Below are positions 33,376-46,339 of a stretch of DNA of 64,000 nucleotides, piece by piece (position 1 is the stretch's first letter; each line of letters opens with the position of its first letter). The stretch comes from Fasciolopsis buskii. Taxonomy: Eukaryota > Platyhelminthes > Trematoda > Plagiorchiida > Fasciolidae. Location: positions 658,736 to 722,735 of the forward strand of contig LUCM01009096.1 of the NCBI GenBank assembly GCA_008360955.1, written 5' to 3'. The position numbers and the translations under genes were made by a program. The notes beneath the pieces are model-generated. The model had not been told where the DNA came from and did not search any database. It saw only the letters and a program-made list of their open reading frames with translations.

Positions 33376-36300
33376 TAACGCTGTTGTTCAGACGGTCGAT
33401 TGCAACATTTACAAAACTATGTAGTTTTCACAACAGTACTTATCACCTTTCTTGTGAGCCGGTATAATCAGCGATTTGCATGTGTTCCGAGGTATCTGCT
33501 TCTTTTTCCACCACTGTCATTGAAAAAGGAGGACGACAGCGCACTTAATTCATTTATAATGGAGGACTGGTGTTTACGTGGTTTTGTCCCACTTGGGAAT
33601 ATAAATGACAGCCCCAGTGTTGAATCAGTTCACATGAGCTTTCCTTTGAAATGCTCGATCCAACCCTCCGGTCGACCCTTCGTGGGGTAAATTGACAAGC
33701 TGTCGGATTCCCTGATCATCTTGTTCACACTTGTATTTCGCGGACCCATATTCCCACTAAGTCGATTGGGGTCGCGACCATTGTCATTTACATTTCCCTG
33801 CAGCGCCCTGTCCGTCACGGTTCTTGGGCATTTTTCATGTTTCTGATCAGTTGACTTCTCAGGGATTTACTTGTGATATTGTGTATAACGCCCTCGCGGA
33901 TGGATTTCCCAGCATCTAACAGAATAACCAACATCAAGGATATCTATCGTTCGTGAGATTCATATGGCCTGGAGTCCTTCACGGCTTACTTGATCTGCTT
34001 CTAATGTTTTCACAGATCCTGAGCATTTGTTTGTGACGATAACCGTGTAGAAGACGCCAACGGGAACTCATGTCCAGCAGCAGCTGCGTTAGACATGTGG
34101 TTCTCGTGATGTTGCGACCACTGACTATGAACAGCTACAATTGAGCTCTGACCAATACGTACTCTGAATCCACATATGTGAACTAGGATGGTTGGGAATC
34201 CCTGGCTGGTCTTAGTCTCAGGTGACCAATGACGATGTAGCCAATCCAATGCTTCGAAGTCGAAGCTGGGTACCAAGTGGGTCCATCTTATCTTCATGAT
34301 GGAAGTTTGCATTTGATTTTTATAATACGAATAGGATAATTCGTCACGTAGTATTAGCAACAAAAACCTACGGGAAGAATCGCGGTATCGCAGTTGTTTC
34401 GTCTGTCTTGCGAGGAGCTATTGGCTGCATTGCACAGCAACCGGATTATGTCTGGGACCTAGGCTCAGATATACGCGTGATTGTGAGTCTTGCTGACATT
34501 AGTTCTTAAACGATGATAGAATTATCTTTTGTTATGAATGCCTCGGAGCGACTCAAACTTCATGGACAAAGTATTTTATCACTTTCGTGTGATAATTTAA
34601 GCGAGTTAGATAAACAATTCTTAGTAAGGTGATTATGATGTTTCTCAGCGAATGACTTCGACATCCGTTTCTCTCTGTGCTTTAAATGACAGCAGCTCGC
34701 AGAGCACGAGCTCTGATAACGTGTTGATTAGTGTTTTCACATGTTTGATCGGATGATTCGCGTTTCGAATGTGATCTGATGGATATTTTACATGAGTGAT
34801 TTTCAATAAGGATGAGGTCGATGGTTTGAGCTTATTGGTTCGTCTGGAATTATCTACTAAAGCCTATGAAAACGAACTTTTCATGGTCACTTCAATGGAA
34901 AATTTTACATCCTTCTGGACAGTTGAGTAAAAAATTGTGTTCATAACAATGCCCATTAACTAGTTTTCATTTTCATCCTGAATGTACTGTCTTTTTGTTC
35001 CTCTTTGCCGTGTGACTGGAATGCACTTTCAGACAGATATCAGTCATCTGTTATTTTTTTACGTCCCTTCATATGTGATCCTACTCTATCGATCATTTCC
35101 CTCAATCATTCACCTTCATATATCTCCTCTCTTTTGCCTCTGGGTATGCAAAACTGATAGAGGGGTGTACCGTTTCAAGGGTTTTGAATATTTGTTGGTA
35201 TTCTTTACTGAGCACACGATTGTACGCCTAATCTTCCAAGTCATATTAGAGAACGAGGTCACGCACGACTGCGATAAACCCACGTGATACATGCGTGTCT
35301 GCTTGGTCAATCAATTGCTCAAATGGATTCTGAAAGTGCATTCCGAATTGGGTACGTGCATATTTTTGTTGTTCAACTGATCCGATTATACGGAACGTGG
35401 CATATGAATGTCTTTTCGCCATTGCTGTTTAGGTCGATACGGTACACATGTGAAGGTTTGATGGGAGTGTTCGCTCGTCAACTGATAATCCATTCGTTTC
35501 CAATCGCGGCCCGTGCCATCAGCTTTTAAGTGCGGGAAAACTGGTAGGTTCTTCAGTATCACTAAAATTCACTACAAAAGTTAGCAATTGGTTCATCATG
35601 GTTAACGGTCTAGAGGGTTTCTTCCAATTGGTTAACGCGGTTTGGGTTATTACTGGTTGTTGTAAGTGTTTCACAGCTGTGTTGAAACGAAAGGCTGGGT
35701 CTACGATCTCTCGTTAAGAGTTTGCGAACATAAACACTCGTGTAGAAATTGTGAAAAACTTCACAGTTTCTCCATTGCTGATGTGCGATTTCCATTCGGT
35801 GGTAACATCTGTAGATAGGCGTAGTACAATAGGGTAGTTCCATTTTATCCGTTGCTGATGTATTCATAACGAAAGTTTGGATCGAAATTGGGAATCCAGC
35901 CAACAGTTGTTTATCATTATTTGAAACGTAAATCAGCGATATTCTCTTCCACATGCCATTCGCATGTCGCATGTCTGAGCTAACACAGGACCTCATTGAG
36001 TAATATTAGAAGTAAGATTTTCAGTCCAGCTTCGCAGACGTTATTACTTTTGTCCTATGTGGGCTCCTTTAGGGTCCACGTAAGATTTCATGTTATTTGG
36101 GTAGCACAGTTGATGAATGTCCTCAACCTCAGTCAACCTGTCTGTTGGTCACAAGATCGTCCTCCTCAGGATGCCACATACTTACCTGAAGGATGAAAAA
36201 TTGCCGAGACCAGTGTTGGCTGAACACATAAAGAGGGGTGAGGCTGAAGGTGTCGGCATTAGTCGCAACTTTTGCTGCCGATTAAGCGTACTGGGCTACG

Positions 36301-36599
36301 GATTGCCGGTGCATGCGGGGTGACCAATAATCTAATAGCGAAACGACACTCTCAGGAGTGCCATTTGGTACATCAGGCGAAAAAGCAGTTTAGCGGACCC
36401 ATGGTGAACAATTTGCTTACACCTGCCACTGAATCATTGTAGACAGATATCGGCTGTTCATCAGAAATGGGGGTTATTAGCTAGATAAGTTTTCCGAACG
36501 GACATAAGGATGCTTCAATAGACGTTCTTTTTTCAAGTATGGCTGAACACTTTCCAAGGAAAAAGGTTTAAAGTACGGGTTCGAATCGGTGATTGTACC

Positions 36600-36840
36600 C
36601 AGAAAGTGATGCTGATTTTTGGCCCACTTGCGGTTGTAACGAATACGTCCTTCCAAACGGACGTATCCTTCTGGGGCTCACAAGCGCCGTCCTCATTGAT
36701 CCGAAAACGGCATTCGATCCACTCAATCGTTCAGGTGTGTGTCACTGCTTTTCGCCGGAGGATTCGGCAGAGAAGTATATCCATGTCTTCTAATCCTTGT
36801 ATACAGATACCCGCAGCTAAGTTTATAGTCCTACTTTTAG
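36600..36840 (+). mobile_element. LINE reverse transcriptase fragment (fingers region)
   Basis: The plus-strand frame contains SAVLIDPKTAFDPLNRS and EDSAEKYIHVF. These correspond to the catalytic D..AFD..DR block and the following P.KYI segment of RTE-type RTs. Stops follow soon after, so the remnant is short and dead. Confidence 0.6.
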
Positions 36841-38864
36841 TTGGGCTTTAGAAAGTTATATACAAACTTTAAGCCAAAAAAAACAAGACAACGACAGTTA
36901 TAAATTTGACATAAAAGGAGGGGAAAGAATTTAAACTGTTTCCCTGTGTACATGAACATCTGTTAGATACTAAGTGAATCTTAGATTTCATAGCTGTCGT
37001 TTACCTTGTCTGTCAGAATTTGCGACAGTTGATGGTTATGGTGTTTTGTCACCTCAATACGGTACTAGGAATAACGTTATCTAGGGTTTCTTTATCTCAT
37101 TACTATTCTTCAACTTTAAAATTGAAATGATTATTGAAATCGCTCTATCCTCATAGAACGGTAGCATTGATATTTGTTAAGACAACGAATGCCCTGATTT
37201 GAAATCTACGGACGATGTTGGCCCGAAAGCGAAGGCCCATCTAAGTTCCACGTCTGAACGACAACGCATCTATCTTCATGATACATTTTATCCTTTTGGA
37301 TTTTAAAATACTGTTGCACGATTGAAGTGGCCCCTAAGCCGACGCTTGTTCTGGCGTAAGATTTTAGCGAAGTAGGTGAGTGTTGCTATTTGGTCAATTA
37401 CACCTCCTAAGTTTCGTCGCATTTACATTAGGGTAGGTTAGTTTGTAACAGTTGAAGTTTTCTGTGGTTTCTGTGTGACACCTGATTATCGGTCGGGGTC
37501 AATTTTGCACCGTAACGGTAATATTGGTCCTGTTATACGGCTCAGAAACATGGTCTTTGAGATAATCATATTTAGGAATACTTTACTTGAGGACTGATTT
37601 TTTTAGCAATATTGCTGGAATATGATGAAAGAGTCGTATTAGCAAATCTGAGATTATCTTTGGTCACTGAGCCCTGGGGTTTTGTCTTTGGAAGCAGTGA
37701 ATTCTCATAGGTTAATGTGATCAGGTATGCGCACAGTTCGCCTGTCTCGCCTTACAGCGTTCTCCGAGACAGTTATCGGTTGGAAGATGGATCGAAGTGA
37801 TTACTATGACATGACCGTAAGGTGTGCAGACCTTAACCAGTGAGTTAGTTTGTGTAACTCAACTAGACTACCGGGTTGGAACCCACTAGGTCGCTTCGGG
37901 TGAGCCCTATAGTCGTTAGGTGGTATGACCAACTACCGCAGACAGCTTTTCTAGTCTTTCAACTTCCACGTGGTTGCTTTTGCCTACGGTATTGTTCTCC
38001 GTTCGTTTATCTTTTGAGTACGTGGTGCTGTGAGGTAGCAGTGAAACCCAGAATGCGGCACTGCAAGGCTTATGATCCTAGGGCTTAAACCTAATTTATC
38101 GGCGAAAAGCTAAACTGACTATATAGGGTTAGAACCGTTAGCGAAATTCACCATCGATGACACCGTGAGACTAACGCTAGATGCTTACTACGACTCAATA
38201 GGATGTTCTGACATCTTTCACTAGAAAATCAGTTACCTGTTTGCCATATTAGACTTCCGTTGGCAAAACGTCATTTAGAAACCGAAATAATGCATCGCAT
38301 TCTGTGAATCTAAAGTTCTTACATGGCCATACTACCCCAAAAATCGTCAAAAACATAGCACGACAGTGCATTGCCTTTCCCTGCTTGCTATTGACGTCAC
38401 GCCTTTGGTTTTAGTCATAGACGTATTGCCTTCTCGTTGTTGTTTTTCGCTGAGTGACAAACTCGAAAACACCCCGGGGATCCACTCGGTCGTCGTTAAC
38501 AGAAAGTGTTGCGTAACTGTCCTTCAGACTGACTGATTATCGATGGTCCCCTGAGTCCGGTCTCAAGCCAGTAAATCGTGGTGTGCAAAGCATCGGTGGC
38601 AGAAGGGCGTTCTGCACACCAAATGGTTACCGGCTGCCACTGGCTTACGAAATTCTCAGATCGTCCTGCTGGCTTGTAGGTCAGTCGTTGGTCAAGGGCA
38701 CAAGAAGGAATGTCCCTTATTTTGATTTGGGTAACCGTTTGATAGGAAGCTCATACATGAACCGTAGATCAGGATAGACAACTAATGCAATATGGAAGAA
38801 TTGACACATACAAAGGGCCCTGCAGCCTTTTTGTTTCCTCTTTTTTATTATTTGTCTGCAAACG

Positions 38865-38888
38865 ACATATATATATGTATATATATCT
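38865..38888. repeat. TA/TG microsatellite
   Basis: Short alternating tract with no hammerhead-related flank. Confidence 0.7.
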
Positions 38889-39779
38889 TCAAGTGCTTTG
38901 TGGTTCAGTTTTTAAATGGATGTGTCCATGGCTTTCGCGAAACCACAGTGACAACTGATGGCAGTTGACTGTCCTATCCCTGGCGCTATCTAACTTGTTG
39001 CCATCCTAATGGACAACATTGTGTTCAGAAAAATTTATTAGGACAATCAGAGAAGTTTAGCTATCGAAGCCGTAAAATTTCAGACCAACTGATTCGTTCA
39101 TGACTTTTATACGTCACTTTGAGCATCGCTTAACCTCGAAGTGGGCAACTTGACTTCTCCATTATTATCTGAAATAACTTTTCCGGACGCATATTTTCTG
39201 ATGAGTATTTGAAGAACTGGGGAGAAAAACAAGAAAGTTACCGAAGTAGACGTCTGCACAAATCCTTTGCCCCAAAAGTGAAAGTCGGTATTATAATTCA
39301 CCATAAACATCGTGAATAATTCGTCCATTTAAATGACCTGACTTAGTTATGCGCTCTAAAAGACATGTTACTTATTTTCTACTCAGAATTTTGACCATGA
39401 GATGATGCCTTAATTTTATAATACAGCACTCAAAATTAGGTGTACATTCTCAGTTTGTATGGAGTATATCAGTCACCATGTGATGGAAACTACTCGCTTT
39501 TGGACAGAATAATAACAGAATGCTCAAAACAGTGAATTTTTTTAGCAGTTAGCAGTGTGCGCAAATGACGAGTCTTTTTTTGTGGTCATAACAATGACTA
39601 ATCGTCAGTTACTGAATGATAACCTTACGAACGAGACGCATGTTCCTTGGTGTAGGTTGTACGTAATCCTGACAAATGCAAGGACAAAATTGTCTTGATC
39701 ACCCCAGAAAAATTTGAATAACCACCATTATGATACTGAAAATGAGACCATGTCGCCTAACGAAAGGCAGAATGTGCAC

Positions 39780-39900
39780 GTAAAGGTTCGATTGGTAAGG
39801 AACAATTTAGGTAAGCATATCTGCTGAACGATAATAACCGCGAAACTGATCGTGTACTTCCAAGGTGAATTTCCTCCTTCCATCTATGCATATAATCCAC
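39780..39900 (+). repeat. Dispersed diverged copy of the hammerhead terminal repeat
   Basis: At 39815-39856 the plus strand reads GCATAT, CTGAACGA, a stem II region with AATAACCGC, GAAA, then CTGATC and GTGTAC. The layout is hammerhead-like with GAAA intact, but the CTGANGA box has an extra base. It is probably inactive. Confidence 0.5.
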
Positions 39901-42900
39901 CAAACAAAAGTTTTCTGCTCAAGTGACTATTTGAAAGATGTCAAAGTGAGTATGAGGTAACGGTAGCATCACGAAGGGCAAATAAATTCCAAGTAATTTT
40001 TCGCTTAGTATTGTGAAAGATGTATTTCCTACTTTGTTTCATGAGCGAATTAAGAAATCTGTAGTCGCAGTTCTTCAAGATGGATGGGAATGAGCTCATC
40101 TCTGTTGATCTTACAGATGTAAGATTGTGCTAGTTTGGATAATTGAACAGAGTAAATTGAAACGGTAGCATCTCGCCAAGTTTATCTTCCCTCTATTCCA
40201 GTGAATCATTTCGGTTAGGAAAACTGCTCTCTTTTTGAATTACTTTTTGTGAGTATGTCCGGCGGAAGGAGTTTCGCTCGGTTTTTACAATCGTTAACTT
40301 TGTCTCGATATGCCCTGGTTTTAATTGTTATCTCACGAAAACTTCAAACTCAAAAGAGAAAAAAGAAAGCGAAGAATGATGGTAGATCAATTGCAAAACA
40401 ATAAGCTTGAGACTTAAAATACAAGAATGCCATTGCGGCATAACATCCGTGATTTGCCCATGCGAATTGTTCGCATATCAGCCTATATCCATGATTTTGT
40501 TGTCTAAAAGCTGTAATCTGGACGGACGCAATATTCTAAACTTTTCTGTCGTTGAAATGTGTGGTAGCCGTTATTTTCTCACAGCAAAAAATAGTCTGAA
40601 ACGTGGCAATGTAATATACCGAACACGTTGTTTGGGGGAGAAGCTCCCGCCCAAACCACCGAGGATACTGTCAAGTGAAGTACGTATTTGCCTTCCATAA
40701 ATCATCCCAGCACCAGTGCACACTATCCAAGTTGAATTTCTATTTTTCAATAAAAACCACATTTAGGTCAGGTGACTCGCGGTGACTTGAGCACTGATTA
40801 TCAACACCTAAGACTTGATATCTTAATCAGTGACTCCCGTGCTGCTCTTTCCGTTACTTTCGGCTTCATTCGCGAGGTTCACATTTGCCGGAGTATTTTG
40901 GGTAACTGTAACAAGCTAGTACGCATGATGTTCACATAATATCCTCTTTCATACTGATGTTTTGATTGTCATCAACTGCGTGATAATTTAGAGAGTTTTC
41001 CGTGATGTATTTCGACTTCCTAGGGTTGTCTGATCCGGTCTTTCAAGTGTCAAAATAAGTAATTATTATTCACTTTTCCTGTTCAGTTAACCAAGTTCTG
41101 TATGCCGTGGTGGCATCCACAAAAATGAGATATCCACTGGTCTGAATAACCTTCAGCTGAAAAATTTGCTCTAAATAGTCCAAAAAGGATAAGGAGGGTA
41201 CAGGTTGTGCTGCTGGATAGATTTGCCTCACACACTTGCTTATGACATCTCTCGAACAAATACCAGAAATGGTGGGGAACAGACAACGATCGTATCACTA
41301 TTTTACGTCCATTTTTACTTTTCCTTGTCCTTTTGCTTTCATTTAAATCTGGACGATCAAACTAGTTTACTTCACTACTATCATATACGGCACTACATGT
41401 TTGTTTCAGGAAACGAGAATTCTGCATTAAAAACGAGTCCACAAATTTCCTAAAAGTCATACGCGTTATAATTATTTCATATACCATACCATATTTTGCA
41501 CGTGTTGGGTTTTGGTAAATTCGTTCGGTCTCACGCATTTTGCACTCTGCGTTCATCTTTCGTTGTTTATTGCACCTTGAAATGGTTGTTTTAACCATTT
41601 GCTCACTTCCTCGTGGACAGACTTGGAGATGCCCGGCCTGCTAAGTAAGGAATTAAATGGGACCGGGATTTGAGTGACTCATCTTCCACGTATCGATTTT
41701 GATTGCGACAGGCGACATGCTCACTAGGATGCACAAATGGTTGGGTCCTCCCGTCTAGGGCCAGACATCTCAGTAATTGGTTCCTTTTTTCAATCCGAAT
41801 GGAATGTTTATCTTGTTTGAAAAGGATTATAAAGTCCATGTGACAGATATTATGATTGACCAAATCAGATTTTATGTTTGAATAAAAAAATAATCAGAAT
41901 GAGATACTACTGCCTGATTCTATGAAAACAATCTCATTTTGTGCATTATTCGTTGCATTCTTCCTTGATACTGTTGGCATACTATACATCCGCAGAGTTT
42001 GTTGTTTTTTCAATACAGGGCCATCGTTCGATCAATAGACCTAATGTTTTCACAGTTGTAGTTTCATTAGCGAAGCATCTGGCCGTATGTTCATAACAGA
42101 ATTACTTTTTTCTTCAATATTTGAGCCAAAATGAGGGTGATATTCTTGAGTAAACAGCACTCGAATTAGAATTTCGCGGTTCATTCGTGGTTTATGATGT
42201 ACCTTCGTGCATGCGCTCACTCGTGTTTGGCGCACCTTTTCATCACATCTGCGTTACTAACATACTCAGTCGCTATCGCCTGTTTGTTTGTTTGGTCAAC
42301 TTTTTGTTCTCTGTGATCCGTCACTTGGTAAATGGAAATAAAACCGAAACTCTATTATCGGTTGTTGAACTGCCTAAAATTTATCTTTGTGATAATTTGT
42401 GCTTGTTTAGTCAGACCAGTCGAGCACGCTGTGTCTACCACATTTTGGCTTATTCAGTCTCCTTATATGCTATTTTGGTCGGGTTATCTGGCTTCTAAAT
42501 GGCGCATTTTAATAGTGATTTTTGGAATGAGTAGGTCCGAACACAAACGGTCGTCTCGAGCTAAAATACTGTCATACCGTTTTTACTTAATAACTAATTA
42601 TACCCTTTACGTCCTAAATCGATGCGGGTGAATTCCAAAGATAGTCCATACTTTGTGACACCGTTGATAATGGAAGATAAATGAAGACCTGAGACAGGAA
42701 CCACATGGACCACTGTGCCAACGGTGCTAGAGGAGCATATGCAACCTCATCAAATAAAGCCAATTCCAAAATTCTAGGATGATACTTCGGCTCGATCTTG
42801 ATCTTTTGTTTATGTCGGTTTACAATTGGAGAATTCCATGCTATCTAGGGCTTTTCATGTCTTCCTTGTCTTTTTTGATTAACTCACACGACCTGCTTCC

Positions 42901-42939
42901 GCCTGTTACCCCATTTAATCAGTAACTATCTATATGAAA

Positions 42940-43190
42940 CATTTACTCTAGCTCAATCTACTGTATTCTTCACAATTTATTGCCTATAGATTGTTGTTTT
43001 ACGTTCACTATCAAAAACAGTAAAGGAAACGCTTGCTCCTCGTGACATTTCTTTCTGCCTTGACAAATTAGATGAAGGACACTAAGTGCTTTAAATTTTA
43101 TGGTTTTGTTTGCAATTGTTAGCAAACCACTCAGACCCCGTGTCCACTGTTTTCCCGGGTGCACCATCTCGAAGTGGTTAAAGTGACATG
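42940..43190 (-). repeat. Diverged dispersed repeat related to the Penelope terminal region
   Basis: The segment CTTGACAAATTAGATGAAGGACACTAAGTGC matches 3341-3375 in the left terminal region of the Penelope element. A CCCGGG followed by a weak hammerhead-like region occurs at about 43155. Orientation follows the array unit as written. No usable ribozyme core remains. Confidence 0.4.
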
Positions 43191-45045
43191 AATGGTAGAA
43201 TGCAGCGCACTACGCCGCCATCGACTGTGTGATAGCTAACAGAGAATGTTGTGAATACTACACAGATTCGATTGGAACTGATCGGCCAATAGGCGTGCAA
43301 CCTAGTGCTTGCAACTCAGATTGCGTACGTCGTAGGGTTGCAGATTGAAATGATGATGGGAACTTCGTGTGAATACAATATGTTCATTGTGGGCGGTTAC
43401 CATGTTAACCTTCGCCTTTAGTTTTCGTAGGCGAGTTACAGTCACCAGCCATACTCGAGCTAAACCATCCTATCTTTAACGTCACTCCTATGGTGGCTCA
43501 GTGTCTGATAGTTTAACTATCGGCGTGGTTTGACTCAAAGTAAGGAATTACTTCACTTGGAAGCAAGAAAAATCATATTTCAACTGTAGAGTTTTACTGT
43601 ATGCTACGGTATACTGTCTCAAAATCCGAAGCTCTAGTAAATCGGCCTGTTGCTTATGCTACTTCGTGGATAACCTCTACTTTCATACATCCATTAACTA
43701 TTGTCAAGATGTATGAGATCGAATTTCGGGTCCGTGTAGGCTTAGTGGAGTTTAATCATAACCCATGCAAAGAATAATTGGAATTAGACGGAAGAAAGCA
43801 GATACAATGACGTAGTTAAGATGTTCAATTTAGCCACAATATCCAATAGATTCTTACTACAACGTCATGATTTTATTTCTTATCTCTTCGTGGTGGTCTT
43901 TCCGAATGTCTCCAACTCCGTGATTCCATCTGCTTTCTGTGATAATCCTTTGGTAATTAGCCCGCTCAGAATGCCTTGCGACTTATCTCAATAATGCATT
44001 GTTAAACGAAACTTTGGTCGATCGCAAGGTTAGTGCAGGTCTTTGACTCACATCTGGGGTATTTCTGTTGTTTTTCTGCTGTTACCGGGACTCTAAATCT
44101 ATTTTTGTTAAAATTTAAGCTTGATTTTTTTGAAACCTGACAAGAGTGCAATAAAATCTATTTTAGGTTAAGCTGAAAAAGACTTAGAAGGTAGACTAGT
44201 TAGAACATGCTCTGACAGATGAGTGTTATTCCGATTTCTAAAACTTTCCCGTCCGATTGTGCCGTTGAGGATGTCCTTTAATGTCTTAGATTGTCCAGTG
44301 TTCGCATCCCTTCGATCCCAGGACTTGATTTTGTGCGTACCAGCTGGATAAAGCTTACTGGATAAGATACTCCTTCGTCGTATTCCAGGTTAGTTCCGCA
44401 CACTCTCCGAACAATATAAATTCACTGCCCATTCTTGGGCTCCAACCTTTCCGGTCACATTCGCGTTGTATTCGAGCAATATCTCAAAAACTGTCACTCG
44501 TTCAGTCGCATTTCTTCCAGTCATAGCATAGTCTTGAAGTAAAGCCATCCTAATCAGCTGAGATTCAAAGACAATATGATTTATTCGTTTCTACCAATGA
44601 GTAATCAGATTTTGAAGTTTGCAATGTAAATGTAACTGAGTGGTGATCTGGACAGCACCGTTAATTTGATTTTGGTGAGACTGAGTCAATTATTTCCTAG
44701 TTTATGGTTATTTTATCTTTCCGATCATAAACTTTCGGTTTTAAGATGAACATACTGGCGCCGGTCTCAATCGGCTATGAAGTGAGATGCATAATTAACT
44801 GGCTTAAGTGCAATCAATTGCTTCTTTGCCTAGCCTCCTGAACGATGTAGAGATAAATACTTGAAAAATGAACCCTCCTAGCAGTAACCGGCTTCTGACA
44901 TCCCCTTTGTTCTCATAGTCCGTTTGTTTATGCATCATGCTACGTCTAATTTCACGGAAATTGATATCCCACTTGTTTTTACAAACGTGTATTATGGTTT
45001 TGTAAATTCGCAAAACATTGGTTCACATCTAAACCAGTGTTGATT

Positions 45046-45335
45046 TCATCGCTCAACTCACCATAAAGAAACTGTGGAAGCACTGTACAGTAGGGGTCGA
45101 TCACTGTGAGCTAGCGGACAGTAACCGTGCAAATCAGTGACGGATAGGTCCAACATCATGCGGTGAAGTTGAACAAACCGTTCACAGCCTGACCGGTAGC
45201 GTAATGGCTAAGGCGTTCGACTCGGGTTCGCGTCCCAGTTCGGGCGCGGTCCATATGCACTGCTGATGATTCCTAACAAGGATGAAACAGCTGTATTTTG
45301 CTTCCACGGTTTCTTTATGGTGAGTTGAGCGATGA
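45046..45335. repeat. Foldback element with 36-bp inverted repeats around a tRNA-like core
   Basis: The arm 45046-45081 and the arm 45300-45335 are reverse complements over 36 bp with one mismatch. Weaker similarity extends beyond each end. The 218 bp between them includes a tRNA-like segment (45191-45252). It resembles a MITE-like or other foldback unit; no coding capacity. Confidence 0.65.
45191..45252 (+). repeat. tRNA-like core (SINE-type)
   Basis: GACCGGTAGCGTAATGGCTAAGG has an A-box and D-arm layout, GGGTTCGCGTCCCAG a T-arm layout, and the 3' end CGCGGTCC can pair with the 5' GACC. The anticodon arm is missing, so it cannot be a working tRNA. Confidence 0.5.
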
Positions 45336-46177
45336 TATCACATGGTGAATTATTTCATGAAAACATTCAATCTCCTACTACTAAAATGTACCAATGTTGA
45401 TCTATCATTACTTTAAACTGGGTGAAGCGGATTATGGAATTATCTTTCGGGTTCGTTTTCATTACATATGAGGGAAATAACACGCTTGTGGTATTTTGCC
45501 GTTTATTTTCATCGTCATCAGTACGACCATAGCTCTTCATTTGTCCTAGTTGAACAAACAACTGAATAACATTTTCACTACTCGCGAGTAGCGAAATGCA
45601 TTGCGTGGATGGTTCTCACCTACAGAATTCTCTGAATTACTCATCCATTTCGTGTGATTCCGCCTCACTAGGCAGTTAGCTAAACTGGTCCCTGAGTTAA
45701 CTAAGGAAAGTGCTACGGAAGTTGTTAGTTAATTAAATGATTGACCATGGGGGATTTGTTTGTTTGCACTGGAACAGTGTGAGAGAAGACCGTCACACGC
45801 CAGTTTCATTCCAGATTACCTCGACTCAATACTGACTTCTGTTCGATCCATCATAGTTTTCTAAAATTACCGGTAATTACAAGAAAAGGAACGTTTTTTT
45901 ACCTCTGACGCAAGTGACCTAATCATGCCTGGTCTTCGGCAACGGTTTGCTGTCATCTGACTTCGGTTGCCAATCGTTCGTCTGGCCCTCCTCATGAAAC
46001 CATCAAGACCTATCCAAGGAACGCTTAAAATTTGAAGTAACTAATTCAATCTATCTAGTGTTTTCATGTCTCTAATCACCCTCTTCTTAAAATCGATCGG
46101 AATGTTTAAGTTTGCGTTTGTTAACAGGATTTGAGCGTTCTGTTTTATTTCCTTTTTTGCTGTTCTCATTCACAAAG

Positions 46178-46339
46178 GTTATGGAGGGATATACTCGGAC
46201 CATTTGCGATGCCAAATTAGGTGCGGTTATTATTTGTGTGACTGGAGGAAAGCTGAGCGAGGGCATAAATTTTAGTGACGAACTGGCTCGTGCCGTGATT
46301 GTGGTCGGTATGCCTTATCCAAACCCGAATTGTCCACTG
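46178..46339 (+). CDS. DDX11: DDX11/ChlR1-type DNA helicase, second visible exon (motif V)
   Basis: A 54-codon plus-strand exon between acceptor TTCATTCACAAAG and donor GTAAGT, phase 0 at both ends. It reads [20 protein letters not shown], then [33 protein letters not shown] is helicase motif V of the DDX11 branch of XPD-like helicases, and VVGMPYPNP follows as expected. The motif contributes to ATP and DNA coupling in helicase domain 2. No stops or frameshifts are seen. Confidence 0.92.

Larger units (their letters stand above)
29883..46177 (+). other. Large DDX11 intron (16.3 kb) filled with repeats
   Basis: Phase 0 on both sides. It contains the hammerhead tandem array, LINE fragments, a foldback element and dispersed terminal-repeat copies. 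Sub-stretches with nothing recognised are 29883-31290, 33376-36599, 36841-39779, 39900-42940, 43200-45040 and 45336-46177. Confidence 0.75.
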
